A DNA stretch of 64,000 bases from Zobellella maritima (GTDB lineage: Bacteria; Pseudomonadota; Gammaproteobacteria; Enterobacterales; Aeromonadaceae): positions 1,548,602 through 1,612,601 of the forward strand of contig NZ_QCZE01000001.1 in the NCBI RefSeq assembly GCF_003075035.1, given 5' to 3'. Made by a program: the position numbers and the translations under genes. The notes beneath the pieces are model-generated. The model had not been told where the DNA came from. It was given only the letters and a program-made list of their open reading frames with translations, and did not search any database. Shown in pieces: positions 46,959 to 56,894 of this stretch (position 1 is the stretch's first letter; each line of letters begins with the position of its first letter).

Positions 46959-48260
46959 TCAGGCCTGGTCACCGACCCGGGCCAGCCAGGCTGCGATGGT
47001 ACGCACCCCGTGCCCCTTGCCGCCGGGAGCCCACAAGTCGCTGCCATTTTTCTGGTAAGACGCTGACAAGTCCATGTGCACCCATGAGCTGCCACCATCG
47101 GGCACGAAACGGGACAGGAAAGCCGCGGCGGTCGAGGCACCGGCCATGCCCTCGCCGCTGTGTACATTGGCCATGTCGGCAAAGGCGGAAGACAGCTGAC
47201 CGACATGGAACGGCTCGAGCGGCAGGGGCCAGGCCTTTTCATATTCCTCCCTGGCCGCCCGCAGCACTTCACCCGCCAGCTCGTCATTGAAGCTGAATAC
47301 CGCGTGGTAGTCCCGCCCCAGTGCCATCTTGGCCGCCCCGGTCAGGGTGGCTGCATCGAGAATATAGGCGGCCCCTGTGTCACTGGCCGCCAGCAGCCCG
47401 TCGGCCAGAACCAGCCGGCCCTCGGCATCGGTGTTGAGGATCTCCACGGTCACGCCGTTCTTGTAGGTAAGGATGTCGCCCAGCTTATAGGCATTGCCGG
47501 ACACCAGGTTTTCGGCACAGCAAAGGAACAGCTTGACCCTTTTGTCCAGTCCCCGCTGAATCGCCAGCGCCAGGGCGCCGGTCACGGTGGCGGCCCCGCC
47601 CATATCGGATTTCATCACCGCCATGCCGTCCGACGACTTGATGCTGTAACCGCCGGAATCGAAGGTAATGCCCTTGCCCACCAGGGCCACGGCCACGGGA
47701 GCATCCGGGTCGCCGGTCGGATTGAAATCCAACTCAAGCAGGGTGGGACTACGCACACTGCCCCGCCCCACTTCATAGATACCCACATAGCCCAGATCTT
47801 TCAGCTGCTCGCCGCTGTAGGTGCGGTAGCTGACCTGATCCGGTGCCAGACCCTGGATAAACTTGCCGGCTTCGGTGGCCAGCGCCGCCGGATACACATC
47901 TTCCGGCGTACCATTGATCATCTCCCGTACCCAGCCACACGCGGTATTCCGGGCATTCAACTCGGCCTGTTCATCTTCAGACAGGGTGCCCCAGTCCAGC
48001 TGCTGGCCACCCTTGGCATTGTAAAAGCCCTGGGCAAAGGCCCAGCGGGTTTCCAGTGCCCAGGCGTCCCCTTCCAGGCTGACGTTTTTGATACCCATGG
48101 CATCCAGCCTGCGGCCCGCCTGCTGCGCCCGGCGCACCGTATCATCGGTATCGGACAGATGCACCCTGGCCTCGTCATGCTGAAAACTCAAGCCTGCCTG
48201 CTCGCCCCACTGGGCCGGCGCGGGCTCATGACACAGAATCACCTTCATAGCTGCGGACAT
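46959..48260 (-). CDS. pepB: aminopeptidase B (M17 family)
   Basis: A 433-residue M17 leucyl-type aminopeptidase of the PepB branch. The signature NTDAEGRLVLADGL, the metal/active-site region GKGITFDSGGYSIKSSDGMAVMKSDMGGAATV and a C-terminal HMDLSASYQKNGSDLWAPGGKGHGVRTI are seen. PepB is a hexameric Mn/Zn aminopeptidase releasing N-terminal acidic and other residues. The ATG at 48260 has GGAAG upstream. In E. coli pepB is just downstream of iscX, and here it follows iscX with a terminator between them, so it has its own promoter. Confidence 0.96.
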   Translation of the reverse strand: MSAAMKVILCHEPAPAQWGEQAGLSFQHDEARVHLSDTDDTVRRAQQAGRRLDAMGIKNVSLEGDAWALETRWAFAQGFYNAKGGQQLDWGTLSEDEQAELNARNTACGWVREMINGTPEDVYPAALATEAGKFIQGLAPDQVSYRTYSGEQLKDLGYVGIYEVGRGSVRSPTLLELDFNPTGDPDAPVAVALVGKGITFDSGGYSIKSSDGMAVMKSDMGGAATVTGALALAIQRGLDKRVKLFLCCAENLVSGNAYKLGDILTYKNGVTVEILNTDAEGRLVLADGLLAASDTGAAYILDAATLTGAAKMALGRDYHAVFSFNDELAGEVLRAAREEYEKAWPLPLEPFHVGQLSSAFADMANVHSGEGMAGASTAAAFLSRFVPDGGSSWVHMDLSASYQKNGSDLWAPGGKGHGVRTIAAWLARVGDQA

Positions 48261-48296
48261 AGTGCTTCCTTAAATACTGCAATCAGATAAAACGAC

Positions 48297-48322
48297 AAAA
48301 GCCACAGCTTACACTGTGGCTT
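48297..48322 (-). terminator. Rho-independent terminator of the isc operon
   Basis: AAGCCACAG, a 6-base loop and CTGTGGCTT, with A's before it on the plus strand (T's after it on the minus strand), lie 126 bases beyond iscX and 36 bases before pepB. It separates the isc operon from pepB. Confidence 0.75.
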
Positions 48323-48447
48323 GGAACAACTGAAACGCATCGATCACAAACAATGGCGGAATACAATTCTTGCAGATATGCCTTCTGCCTGTCAGACGCC
48401 TCGGTTTTCCTTCATGACTTCCAGCTTTAGGCTTTACGCCTCAAGCC

Positions 48448-48648
48448 TTAATCATATTCATCCATCCAGGCCAGAATAATGGCTTCCAGGATGCGCTCGT
48501 TGGAATGTTCGGGATCATCCTCGAACTCCTCCAGCTCGCAGATCCACCGATGCAGATCGGTGAAACGGACGGTCTTGGGATCCGTCTCTGGGTACGCCTC
48601 CAGCAGGGCCAGGGCAATATCCTGGCTATCAGTCCATTTGAGACTCAT
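48448..48648 (-). CDS. iscX: IscX, iron-sulfur assembly regulator
   Basis: A 66-residue acidic protein from the ATG at 48648 ([24 protein letters not shown]); a longer frame to 48804 runs back through fdx and is rejected. The sequence [38 protein letters not shown] matches IscX/YfhJ (E. coli 66 residues). It binds IscS and iron and modulates cluster assembly. It ends the isc operon, 13 bases after fdx. Confidence 0.95.
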   Translation of the reverse strand: MSLKWTDSQDIALALLEAYPETDPKTVRFTDLHRWICELEEFEDDPEHSNERILEAIILAWMDEYD

Positions 48649-48661
48649 TTTGCCTCCCAGC

Positions 48662-49000
48662 TCAATGCCCCTCGGAAACCATATTGATGGTGTACTTGGG
48701 AATTTCGACCACCAGATCCTCGTCTGCCAGCCGTGCCTGGCAACCCAGACGGGACTCCGGCTCCAGGCCCCAAGCCTTGTCCAGCATATCGTCTTCCAGT
48801 TCACTGCTCTCGTTCAGCGAATCAAAACCTTCCCGCACGATGACATGGCAGGTGGTGCAGGCGCAGGACTTCTCACAAGCGTGCTCGATATCGATGCCGT
48901 TGCGCAGCGCCACATCCAGAATGGTATCGCCCTGACTGGCTTCGAGAGCCGCCCCTTCGGGACACAGCTCGTTATGGGGCAGAAAAATGATTTTTGGCAT
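48662..49000 (-). CDS. fdx: ISC system [2Fe-2S] ferredoxin
   Basis: A 112-residue adrenodoxin-type ferredoxin, close to E. coli Fdx (111). The cluster ligands are in [14 protein letters not shown] (C-x5-C-x2-C) and SRLGCQARL. It supplies electrons for cluster assembly on IscU. It lies directly after hscA (2-base gap) and before iscX, the usual order. Confidence 0.97.
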   Translation of the reverse strand: MPKIIFLPHNELCPEGAALEASQGDTILDVALRNGIDIEHACEKSCACTTCHVIVREGFDSLNESSELEDDMLDKAWGLEPESRLGCQARLADEDLVVEIPKYTINMVSEGH

Positions 49001-49002
49001 GG

Positions 49003-50847
49003 TTAAACCTTATCAACACGTTGGCCGGCCAGGGCCTGACGAATAGAGGCGTCCATTCGACGCGCGGCAAAATCGGCGGTGAGCCTGTCGGTATCCTCAA
49101 TCGCCTGCTTGATCGCCTGAATATCCTCACCGGCGGCTATGGTCTTCAGGGACTGCACACAGGCCTCGATCGCGGCACGCTCTTCCGGTTCGAGCAGGCT
49201 GTCGCCATCGGCTGCCAGGGCACTTTCGATATTCTCGACCACCCGCGCCGCTTCCACCTGTTGCTCGGCCAGCATGCGCGCCTGCATATCCGCCTGGGCA
49301 TACTCGAAGGAGGCCTTGAGCATGTCGGCGATATCCTCTTCGTTCAAGCCGTAGGATGGCTTCACTTCGATGGACGCCTGCACGCCCGAGGATTTTTCCA
49401 TGGCGCTGACCGACAGCAGCCCGTCCGCATCCACCTGAAAGGTGATACGGATATGGGCGGCGCCGGCGGCCATGGGCGGGATGTCAGTCAGGTTGAAACG
49501 CGCCAGGGAGCGGCAATCGGACACCAGTTCACGTTCACCCTGCACCACATGCACCGCCATCGCAGTCTGACCATCCTTGAAGGTGGTAAACTCCTGGGCC
49601 CGGGCCACGGGAATAGTCGTGTTGCGGGGAATGATCTTCTCCACCAGGCCGCCCATGGTTTCCAGCCCCAGTGACAAGGGGATCACATCCAGCAACAGCA
49701 TATCGCTGTCCGGTTTGTTGCCCACCAGCACATCGGCCTGGATGGCGGCACCGATGGCCACCACCTTGTCCGGATCTATGCTGGTCAGCGGTGTGCGACC
49801 GAAGAACTCGCCCACCCGATCACGCACCAGAGGCACTCGGGTAGAGCCACCGACCATCACCACCTGCTGTATTTCTTCCAGGCTGACGCCGGCATCCTTG
49901 ATCGCTCGCCGGCAGGACATCAGGGTCTTGTTGACCCAGGGCTGGATCAGCGCATCGAACTCATCGCGGCTGAGCTCTCCCTGCCAGCCTTGCCAGGCCA
50001 GGGCCACCGTCTGTTGCGAGGTCAGAGCCTGCTTGGCATCACAGGCCAGGGCCAGCAGGTTGCGCTGCTGGGCCGGCGTCGGATCGGCCAGCTGCGCCTG
50101 AGACTGGATCCAGTCGGCCAGGGCGTGATCGAAGTCATCGCCGCCGAGGGCGGAATCACCGCCGGTAGCCAGCACTTCGAACACCCCTTTATGCAGACGC
50201 AGGATGGAAATATCGAAGGTACCGCCACCCAGATCATAGACGGCGATGACCCCCTCCTGGCCCGAGTCCAGGCCATAGGCGATGGCCGCGGCGGTCGGCT
50301 CGTTGAGCAGCCGCAGCACATTCAACCCGGCCAGCTGGGCCGCATCCTTGGTGCCCTGACGCTGAGCATCATCGAAATAGGCGGGAACAGTTATCACCAC
50401 TCCCTGCAGGCTGTCACCCAGGCTGGCCTCGGCCCGCTGGGCCAGGGTCTTGAGGATCTCGGCGGAGACCTGAACCGGATTGACCAGTCCCTGGCTGGTT
50501 TCCAGCTGGAGTACCCCCTTGTCCGAACTGCTGAAGCGATAGGGCAACCTGTGTTGCTTGATATCGGCCAGGCCTTTACCCATCAGGCGCTTGACCGACA
50601 TGATGGTGTTATGGGGATCCTGCTCGGCATCGGCCTTGGCCTGATAGCCCACGCGGATGCCGTCGGTACCGTAATGGACCACAGAGGGCAACAGTTCGCG
50701 GCCTTGATCGTCGGCCAGAGACTCGGCCAGACCACTGCGCACCGTGGCGACCAATGAGTTGGTGGTGCCCAGATCAATGCCCACGGCCCACTTGTGCTCG
50801 TGAGGCGCGCTGCTTTGCCCCGGTTCGGAGATTTGTAGTAATGCCAT
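49003..50847 (-). CDS. hscA: Hsp70-type chaperone HscA
   Basis: A 614-residue DnaK relative dedicated to iron-sulfur assembly (E. coli HscA 616). The ATPase domain begins [16 protein letters not shown] and has [14 protein letters not shown] and [14 protein letters not shown]. The substrate domain follows from about 390. HscA binds the LPPVK loop of IscU and drives cluster release with HscB. It follows hscB by five bases. Confidence 0.98.
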   Translation of the reverse strand: MALLQISEPGQSSAPHEHKWAVGIDLGTTNSLVATVRSGLAESLADDQGRELLPSVVHYGTDGIRVGYQAKADAEQDPHNTIMSVKRLMGKGLADIKQHRLPYRFSSSDKGVLQLETSQGLVNPVQVSAEILKTLAQRAEASLGDSLQGVVITVPAYFDDAQRQGTKDAAQLAGLNVLRLLNEPTAAAIAYGLDSGQEGVIAVYDLGGGTFDISILRLHKGVFEVLATGGDSALGGDDFDHALADWIQSQAQLADPTPAQQRNLLALACDAKQALTSQQTVALAWQGWQGELSRDEFDALIQPWVNKTLMSCRRAIKDAGVSLEEIQQVVMVGGSTRVPLVRDRVGEFFGRTPLTSIDPDKVVAIGAAIQADVLVGNKPDSDMLLLDVIPLSLGLETMGGLVEKIIPRNTTIPVARAQEFTTFKDGQTAMAVHVVQGERELVSDCRSLARFNLTDIPPMAAGAAHIRITFQVDADGLLSVSAMEKSSGVQASIEVKPSYGLNEEDIADMLKASFEYAQADMQARMLAEQQVEAARVVENIESALAADGDSLLEPEERAAIEACVQSLKTIAAGEDIQAIKQAIEDTDRLTADFAARRMDASIRQALAGQRVDKV

Positions 50848-50852
50848 TGGAT

Positions 50853-51371
50853 TCAGAATTCCTGCTGCGCTTCTTCCAACCGTTCCAGTTCAGACTGCAA
50901 TTTGGTCATAAACTTGAGTTTACGTACCGTATCGGCAGACTGGCTCCATTCCCGCTCGGCCAACTGGGCTTCGAGCAGGCCGATAAGCGACTGGTATTCC
51001 TGCTGCAATTCCCTGTCGAATGCCATGATGGCGCCGAAGATATCGGCGGCATCGGCAATCTCTTCGAGCTGCTCCCGCCATTCCATCTGCTGCATCAGGA
51101 AAGCCGGATCCTTCAGAGTCTGTTGCTCCGCCCGGATATCGACGTCATGCAGAGAAAGCAGGTATTCGGCTCGGGTCAGAGGCTGTTTAAGGGTGGAAAA
51201 GGCATCATTGATTTGAGCGGCACGCTGTACCGCTTGCAAACGCTCCCGCTCGGGGCGGGAGGCGAACTTGTCGGGATGGAACTGCATCTGCAGTTGGCGG
51301 TAGGTATCGGCCAGTGCCTGTTTGTCGAGAACGAATTGCTCGGGCAAGCCAAACAGCTCAAAGTAGTTCAT
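50853..51371 (-). CDS. hscB: J-domain co-chaperone HscB
   Basis: Start at the ATG at 51371 ([28 protein letters not shown]), giving 172 residues as in E. coli (171). The J domain has the HPD triad ([10 protein letters not shown]) and is followed by a C-terminal helical bundle that binds IscU. It stimulates HscA ATPase. It lies ten bases after iscA. The longer frame to 51410 is not supported by homology. Confidence 0.96.
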   Translation of the reverse strand: MNYFELFGLPEQFVLDKQALADTYRQLQMQFHPDKFASRPERERLQAVQRAAQINDAFSTLKQPLTRAEYLLSLHDVDIRAEQQTLKDPAFLMQQMEWREQLEEIADAADIFGAIMAFDRELQQEYQSLIGLLEAQLAEREWSQSADTVRKLKFMTKLQSELERLEEAQQEF

Positions 51372-51381
51372 GCCGATATCC

Positions 51382-51705
51382 TTAAACGTTAAAGCTCTCG
51401 CCGCAACCACACTCCCCGGTTACATTGGGGTTGTTGAATTTAAAGCCTTCGTTGAGGCCTTCCTTCACAAAATCCAGCTGAGTGCCATCCAGATAGATAA
51501 GGCTTTTGCTGTCGACGATCACCTTGATACCCTCATGTTCGAACACATTGTCGCCTTCGGACAACTCGTCAACAAACTCGAGTATATAGGCCAGGCCGGA
51601 ACAGCCGGTGGTTTTAACCCCCAGGCGTAACCCCAGGCCCTTGCCCCTGTTGTTTAAGAATGTCTGCACCCGGTTGGCGGCTGCATCGGTAATGGTGATC
51701 GCCAT
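51382..51705 (-). CDS. iscA: A-type iron-sulfur carrier IscA
   Basis: A 107-residue A-type carrier with the three conserved Cys ([13 protein letters not shown] and GECGCGESF). It accepts clusters from IscU for [4Fe-4S] formation in target proteins. It lies 12 bases after iscU and 10 before hscB. Length and motifs are those of E. coli IscA (107). Confidence 0.97.
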   Translation of the reverse strand: MAITITDAAANRVQTFLNNRGKGLGLRLGVKTTGCSGLAYILEFVDELSEGDNVFEHEGIKVIVDSKSLIYLDGTQLDFVKEGLNEGFKFNNPNVTGECGCGESFNV

Positions 51706-51717
51706 ATCTACTCTGCC

Positions 51718-52104
51718 TTACGCTATGTTTTTCTTCTTCTTGTAATCGTCAATCGCGGCCTTGATCGCATCTTCTGCCAGGATCGAGCAGTGGATTTTCA
51801 CCGGCGGCAAGGCCAGCTCTTCCGCGATCTCGGTATTCTTGATGCTGGCCGCCTCGTCCAGGCTCTTACCCTTGACCCACTCGGTGATCAGTGAGCTGGA
51901 GGCAATGGCGGAGCCACAGCCATAGGTCTTGAACTTGGCATCCTCGATGATGCCTTCTTCGGTGATCTTCAGTTGCAGTTTCATCACGTCGCCACAGGCG
52001 GGCGCGCCCACCATGCCGGTCGCCACATTGGGATCGTTCTTGTCAAAACCACCGACGTTACGGGGGTTTTCATAGTGTTCTATTACTTTTTCGCTGTATG
52101 CCAT
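51718..52104 (-). CDS. iscU: iron-sulfur cluster scaffold IscU
   Basis: A 128-residue scaffold, identical in length to E. coli IscU. The cluster ligands Cys37 (GAPACGDV), Cys63 (YGCGSA) and Cys106 (KIHCSILAEDA) fall at the expected positions, and the HscA-binding LPPVK loop is at 99-103. IscS delivers sulfur here and HscAB releases the finished cluster. It follows iscS by 31 bases. Confidence 0.98.
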   Translation of the reverse strand: MAYSEKVIEHYENPRNVGGFDKNDPNVATGMVGAPACGDVMKLQLKITEEGIIEDAKFKTYGCGSAIASSSLITEWVKGKSLDEAASIKNTEIAEELALPPVKIHCSILAEDAIKAAIDDYKKKKNIA

Positions 52105-52135
52105 GATTCTTTATCCTCGCAAATCCATAGACACC

Positions 52136-53350
52136 TTAATGGTGCACCCACTCAACTGATTCCAGATCAACACCGTCTTTGAACATTTCCCACAGGGGAG
52201 ACATGTCACGCAGACGGCCGATGGCGTCGTTGACCAGACGCACGGCGTAATCAATCTGCTCTTCGGTCGTGAAGCGGCCGATGCTGAAACGGATGGAGCT
52301 GTGTGCCAGCTCGTCGTTCAGGCCCAGGGCACGCAGTACATAAGAAGGCTCCAGGCTGGCGGAGGTACAGGCCGAGCCGGAAGACACCGCCAGATCCTTG
52401 AGCGCCATGATCAGCGACTCACCTTCTACATAGGCAAAGCTGATGTTGAGAATGCCCGGGACCCGTTGCTCCAGGTCACCATTGACATAGACTTCCTCAA
52501 TACCTTTCAGGCCGTTGTACAGGCGGTTACGCAGGGTCAGGATACGCTCTGCCTCGGCCTGCATGTCTTCCTTGGCAATGCGGAAGGCTTCACCCATGCC
52601 GACGATCTGGTGGGTGGCCAGGGTGCCGGAGCGCATGCCCCGCTCATGACCACCGCCGTGCATCTGGGCTTCCAGACGTACCCGCGGTTTACGGCAGACA
52701 TAAAGGGCACCGATGCCTTTGGGGCCATAAACCTTGTGGGCAGACAGCGACAGCAGATCGATATTCATGTCCTGCACGTCGATGGCGATTTTGCCGGCAC
52801 TCTGGGCGGCATCCACATGGAACATGATCTTGCGGCTGCGGCACAGCTCACCGATGGATTTGACATCCTGGATTACGCCGGTCTCATTGTTGACATGCAT
52901 CAGGCTCACCAGGATGGTGTCGTCACGCAGGGCGTTCTCGATTTGCTCCAGGCTGAACAGACCGTTGGGCTGAGGCTCCAGATAAGTCACTTCGAAACCT
53001 TCCCGCTCCAGCTGGCGGCAGGGATCCAGCACGGCTTTGTGTTCGGTTTTGGAGGTGATGATATGCTTGCCTTTCTTGCCGTAGAAGTTGGCAATGCCCT
53101 TGATGGCCAGGTTATCCGACTCGGTCGCACCTGAGGTAAAGACGATCTCGCGCGGATCGGCATTAATCAGCTCGGCAATCTGGTTACGGGCGACATCGAC
53201 CGCTTCCTCGGCCTGCCAGCCAAAACGGTGCGAGCGGGATGCAGGATTACCGAAAATACCGTCCATAGTCAGGTATTGCATCATTTTTTCGGCTACTCGG
53301 GGATCTACCGGACAGGTAGCCGCATAGTCGAGATAAATGGGCAGTTTCAT
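52136..53350 (-). CDS. iscS: cysteine desulfurase IscS
   Basis: The ATG at 53350 ([24 protein letters not shown]), six bases after GGAG, gives 404 residues as in E. coli. The PLP Lys is in [18 protein letters not shown], and the active Cys is in the mobile loop [16 protein letters not shown]. It takes sulfur from cysteine for iron-sulfur clusters, tRNA thiolation and other uses. It is the first gene after iscR, 56 bases downstream. Two extra in-frame codons upstream at 53362 are the ribosome site region. Confidence 0.98.
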   Translation of the reverse strand: MKLPIYLDYAATCPVDPRVAEKMMQYLTMDGIFGNPASRSHRFGWQAEEAVDVARNQIAELINADPREIVFTSGATESDNLAIKGIANFYGKKGKHIITSKTEHKAVLDPCRQLEREGFEVTYLEPQPNGLFSLEQIENALRDDTILVSLMHVNNETGVIQDVKSIGELCRSRKIMFHVDAAQSAGKIAIDVQDMNIDLLSLSAHKVYGPKGIGALYVCRKPRVRLEAQMHGGGHERGMRSGTLATHQIVGMGEAFRIAKEDMQAEAERILTLRNRLYNGLKGIEEVYVNGDLEQRVPGILNISFAYVEGESLIMALKDLAVSSGSACTSASLEPSYVLRALGLNDELAHSSIRFSIGRFTTEEQIDYAVRLVNDAIGRLRDMSPLWEMFKDGVDLESVEWVHH

Positions 53351-53406
53351 CATCTTCTCCATTACAACGCTGCCCTAACAGGCAGTCTTGTCATCGACAC
53401 TTAAAA

Positions 53407-53898
53407 TTAGACTTTTAAGCTCACTTTTTGTTGCCCGGGTTCGTCCAGGGTCAACAGGCTCACATTGTTATCTTGCTGCTCGGCAATCCGCCTGACTTCG
53501 TTCTGGCTCACCAGTTCGGCCAGGCTGATACCGTCCAAAAAATTGCTGATCCGTTCGCTTAACGCACACCAGAGGGTGTGGGTAAGGCACTGATGACCAC
53601 TTTGACAATCACCCTTGCCCTGACACTTGGTGGCATCCACCGACTCGTCGACTGCGGCAATCACGGAGCCGACCGATATCGCCGTTGCATTCATTCCCAG
53701 GCGGTAACCGCCGCCGGGACCTCGTACACTACTCACCAGGCCCTGCTTACGCAGGCGGGCAAACAGCTGCTCCAGATAAGAGAGGGAAATACCCTGACGT
53801 TCTGAAATATCAGCCAAAGATACAGGGCTGTCGTTGCCATGCAGTGCTACATCCAGCATGGCAGTAACGGCATAGCGCCCTTTTGATGTCAATCTCAT
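53407..53898 (-). CDS. iscR: iron-sulfur responsive regulator IscR
   Basis: An Rrf2-family winged-helix regulator of 163 residues from the ATG at 53898 ([21 protein letters not shown]). The [2Fe-2S] ligands Cys92, Cys98 and Cys104 ([13 protein letters not shown]) are at the positions known from E. coli. With its cluster it represses the isc operon; without it, it controls other genes. It heads the operon and has a type 1 IscR site in its own promoter (53936-53960). Confidence 0.98.
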   Translation of the reverse strand: MRLTSKGRYAVTAMLDVALHGNDSPVSLADISERQGISLSYLEQLFARLRKQGLVSSVRGPGGGYRLGMNATAISVGSVIAAVDESVDATKCQGKGDCQSGHQCLTHTLWCALSERISNFLDGISLAELVSQNEVRRIAEQQDNNVSLLTLDEPGQQKVSLKV

Positions 53899-53935
53899 GG
53901 GATTAAACCGTGTCTTTACATGCGGCCAGAGTGTC

Positions 53936-53960
53936 ATACCCGAGTATTTCAGTCAAGTAT
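53936..53960 (-). promoter_or_regulatory. type 1 IscR binding site in the iscR promoter
   Basis: Read leftward the 25 bases are ATACTTGACT, GAAAT and ACTCGGGTAT, an inverted-repeat layout matching the type 1 IscR consensus (ATA-SYYGACT ... YAGTC-RRSTAT) in nearly all positions. It includes a TTGACT that could serve as the -35 element, so bound IscR would block RNA polymerase. It lies 38 bases before the iscR start. Confidence 0.85.
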
Positions 53961-53977
53961 ATGTCCGGGCAATTCAC

Positions 53978-54721
53978 TCAGGTATTACCACTTGGATCGC
54001 GCTTTTGGCGCTTTTGCACCGAGCTGAGGATGCCCCGCAGTATATTCAGCTCATGATCTTCGGGACGGGCCCGGTTGAACAAGCGGCGCAGCTTGAGCAT
54101 CACCTGGCCAGGATGGGGCTTGATGATAAATCCGGTATCCAAAAGGGTCTGTTCCAGATGCTGATAGAAACGTTCCAGATCCGCGGACAGGGGATAATCC
54201 TGCTCGACGGGCTCCGGCGAGTCGATCGCCTGCCGGCTCAGCCAGGCCATGCGCACTTCGTAACTCAAGGTTTGCACCGCCATCGCCAGGTTGAGTGAGC
54301 TGTACTCAGGATTGGCGGGGATGGCCACATGAAAATGGCATTGCTGCAATTCATCATTGGTCAGGCCGGTGCGTTCCCGACCAAAGACCAGGGCCACCTT
54401 GTGCTTCGGGGCTTCGACCATCGCCTTTTCCCCCGCCTCGCGGGCATCCAGCATGGGCCAGGACCAGGTACGCGAGCGGGCACTGGTGCCAATAACCAGG
54501 CCACAGTCGGCCACCGCCTCGGCCAGGGTCGAGACCGTCCGGGCCCGGGCCAGGATATCGCTGGCACCGGCGGCCAGTGCCACCGCCTGACCATCGGGCG
54601 GGCTGACCGGATCAACCAGGCACAAATCACTCAGCCCCATGGTTTTCATAGCCCGCGCGGCGGAGCCGATGTTGCCGGTATGGGAGGTATTTACCAATAC
54701 AATACGTACTTGCTCAAGCAT
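53978..54721 (-). CDS. trmJ: tRNA (cytidine/uridine-32-2'-O) methyltransferase TrmJ
   Basis: I choose the ATG at 54721 ([30 protein letters not shown]), which aligns with E. coli TrmJ; ATG 54727 is also possible. The 247-residue SPOUT enzyme has the knot-forming motifs [27 protein letters not shown] and [14 protein letters not shown] that bind AdoMet. It methylates the ribose of nucleotide 32 in tRNA. Its position directly upstream of iscR is conserved in E. coli. Confidence 0.96.
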   Translation of the reverse strand: MLEQVRIVLVNTSHTGNIGSAARAMKTMGLSDLCLVDPVSPPDGQAVALAAGASDILARARTVSTLAEAVADCGLVIGTSARSRTWSWPMLDAREAGEKAMVEAPKHKVALVFGRERTGLTNDELQQCHFHVAIPANPEYSSLNLAMAVQTLSYEVRMAWLSRQAIDSPEPVEQDYPLSADLERFYQHLEQTLLDTGFIIKPHPGQVMLKLRRLFNRARPEDHELNILRGILSSVQKRQKRDPSGNT

Positions 54722-54853
54722 ATCCATTCGGTTCAATTGTGCTTAAGGCGCAGGATACTAGCACAGACGCAACACGGATTCAGGTGTTATCCTCCCCCCC
54801 AGCCCGGATTTGTCTGCGCCGTCATATCGGCCTGATGCGCCATGCCGGTCATC

Positions 54854-54872
54854 TGCGCCGGTGACCGGCGCA
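54854..54872. repeat. short GC-rich hairpin after nlpI
   Basis: TGCGCCGG, a 3-base loop and CCGGCGCA form a perfect 8-bp stem 72 bases beyond the nlpI stop. There is no T-run. It may be a REP-like element or mRNA end. Confidence 0.45.
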
Positions 54873-54943
54873 ACCAGACAGCTTGGTGTCGGGATCAGAG
54901 CATCGACCATCATTTGCGTCCCCCTGCTTTGTATCACCGGAGG

Positions 54944-55822
54944 TCAACGCCGCAACATGGCTTGTTCCCCTACCAGGTCCAGCTCCAGCAAGGCGTATCT
55001 GTGCTCGACAAAGTCATGGATGTTGGTCGCCAGGGTCAATTTAAAGTAGGCAGCGGCCTGCTCGGGCTGATCATTGCGCTGAGCCTGCTTGGCCAGATAG
55101 AAATAGGCCTCGCACAGACGCTCGGCCAGCTCCTGGTTATCCTGGCTTTCGTTGGAAATGCGGTTAAGCAGGGCTTCATCCGTACTCTGCCCCAGGTACA
55201 CCTTGACGATATCCCAGGCCCATTCATCGTTGCCATATTGCGCCAGATGTGTGCTCAGGAGTCGCTGTGCCTCGTCGGTATCCACCTGTTCCAACGCCAG
55301 GTACCACCACAGCAGACGGTAGGGATCACTGGGATCTTCATCGAGGAATGTTTTCAGATCACGGGCAGCCAGTGTCGGCCGGCCACCGTAATAGAGGGCA
55401 ATCCCGCGGTTGAGGTGGGCATAATGATAGTCCGGCGCCAGCTCCAGAGCCGAATCGAAGGCTTCATAGGCTTCGTCGAATTCCTGGTTCTGGGTCAGGT
55501 AGACTCCGTTGAGGTTATAGGCATCGGCGAAGTCGGGCTTGTCTCGCAGGGCCCGGTTGAAATCCAGCCGAGCCATAGCCCTGAGTCCCACCCGATCGAA
55601 CACCACACCGCGCTGGAAAAACAGCTCGGCCCTTTGCTCTGCCGTTAAATCCGGGTAGTTCAACATCTGCCCCAGACGGGCAAGACTCAGCTCACTTTCG
55701 TAGGATACCTGCATCGGTACCGGCAAAATCAGGGTAGGGGTCACCACCTGGGGGGCCGAACATGCTGTCACCAGCAGCCCAAGTAAAGATATCGCCGAAC
55801 TGAGCAAAAACCTGTGTTTCAA
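54944..55822 (-). CDS. nlpI: lipoprotein NlpI (TPR)
   Basis: A 292-residue lipoprotein with lipobox LVTAC (residues 17-21) and TPR repeats such as LFFQRGVVFDRVGLRAMARLDFNRAL, NLNGVYLTQNQEFDEAYEAFDSALELAPDYHYAHLNRGIALYYGGRPTLAARDL. The closing NIHDFVEHRYALLELDLVG matches E. coli NlpI (294). NlpI is an outer-membrane adaptor for peptidoglycan hydrolases and the protease Prc. It stands alone here, 120 bases from secF, whereas in E. coli it lies next to pnp. Confidence 0.95.
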   Translation of the reverse strand: MKHRFLLSSAISLLGLLVTACSAPQVVTPTLILPVPMQVSYESELSLARLGQMLNYPDLTAEQRAELFFQRGVVFDRVGLRAMARLDFNRALRDKPDFADAYNLNGVYLTQNQEFDEAYEAFDSALELAPDYHYAHLNRGIALYYGGRPTLAARDLKTFLDEDPSDPYRLLWWYLALEQVDTDEAQRLLSTHLAQYGNDEWAWDIVKVYLGQSTDEALLNRISNESQDNQELAERLCEAYFYLAKQAQRNDQPEQAAAYFKLTLATNIHDFVEHRYALLELDLVGEQAMLRR

Positions 55823-55903
55823 GATGGCTCCGAACTTGTCTTATTGTCAACACATGTTATGCAGCCTGATGACATTTGTCATGCTGCAAATACACAGGGT
55901 AAT

Positions 55904-55930
55904 AAAAAGGGGCACACAAGGCCCCTTTGA
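55904..55930 (-). terminator. Rho-independent terminator of the secDF operon
   Basis: On the minus strand AAAGGGGC, a 7-base loop and GCCCCTTTTT follow the secF stop by ten bases, giving a strong leftward terminator. Confidence 0.88.
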
Positions 55931-55937
55931 AAAATGG

Positions 55938-56882
55938 TTATGGCAACGGATCCTGGTCCGCTCCCTCCTTCTCTACCTGCGGCGGCAGCATATGTTCCCG
56001 TTTTACGCCGAGGAACATGGCCCAGACACTGGCGATATAGATAGACGAATAGGTACCGAATCCGATCCCCAGCAACAAGGCGGTAGCAAAACCATGGATC
56101 AGTGCTCCCCCCTTGAGGAACAAAGCCACCACCACCACCAGTGTCGTCACCGAGGTGATCAGAGTCCGGCTCAGGGTCTCGGTAATCGCCTCGTTAAACA
56201 CGTCGGCGGTAGAGTCACTGCGCAGCCGGCGGAAATTTTCCCTGACCCGGTCAAACACCACTATGGTGTCGTTGAGTGAGTAACCCACCACCGTCAGCAG
56301 GGCCGCCACTATGGTCAGATCCACCTCCAGCTGCAGCCAGGAAAACACCCCCAGGGTAATGATCACATCATGGGCCAGGGATAACACGGCACCGGAGGCC
56401 AGACGCCACTCGAAACGCATGCCGACGTACAGCAGGATACAGAGCAGCGCCACCAGGATGGCCAGTCCCCCCTGTTCGGCCAGCTCGGCACCGATGGAAG
56501 GACCGACAAACTCCAGCCGCTTCATTTCGGCCGAGCTTGATATGTCCGCCATGGCGGCCAGCACCGCTTCTCCCTGTTGCTGTACATTGGCATCGGCCTG
56601 GGGCGCCAGGCGGATCAACAGCTCCCGGCTGGTACCGAAGTGCTGTACCGTCGCCCCCGGCAAGCCAGCGCCGACCAGGCCGTCACGTACCGCATCCAGT
56701 TGCACCGGCTGTTCAAAGGCCACCTCCACCACAGTACCGCCGGTAAAGTCCAGGCCCCAGTTCAATCCCTTGATGAACAGGCTGGTAAAGGACAAGGCGA
56801 TCAGCAGCAGCGACAGGGCACTGGCTGGCCTGGCATAGCGCATAAAGGCGATAGGCTCTTTGGTCTTGAGGATTTCAAACAT
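55938..56882 (-). CDS. secF: protein translocase subunit SecF
   Basis: A 314-residue membrane protein with six helices and a periplasmic domain. It starts MFEILKTKEPIAFMRYARPAS and has GLDFTGGTVVEVAFEQPVQ plus the SecF motif VGYSLNDTIVVFDRVRENFRR. With SecD it uses the proton gradient to pull proteins through SecYEG. It follows secD by 12 bases and is ended by a terminator. Confidence 0.98.
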   Translation of the reverse strand: MFEILKTKEPIAFMRYARPASALSLLLIALSFTSLFIKGLNWGLDFTGGTVVEVAFEQPVQLDAVRDGLVGAGLPGATVQHFGTSRELLIRLAPQADANVQQQGEAVLAAMADISSSAEMKRLEFVGPSIGAELAEQGGLAILVALLCILLYVGMRFEWRLASGAVLSLAHDVIITLGVFSWLQLEVDLTIVAALLTVVGYSLNDTIVVFDRVRENFRRLRSDSTADVFNEAITETLSRTLITSVTTLVVVVALFLKGGALIHGFATALLLGIGFGTYSSIYIASVWAMFLGVKREHMLPPQVEKEGADQDPLP

Positions 56883-56894
56883 CGATCAGTTTCC

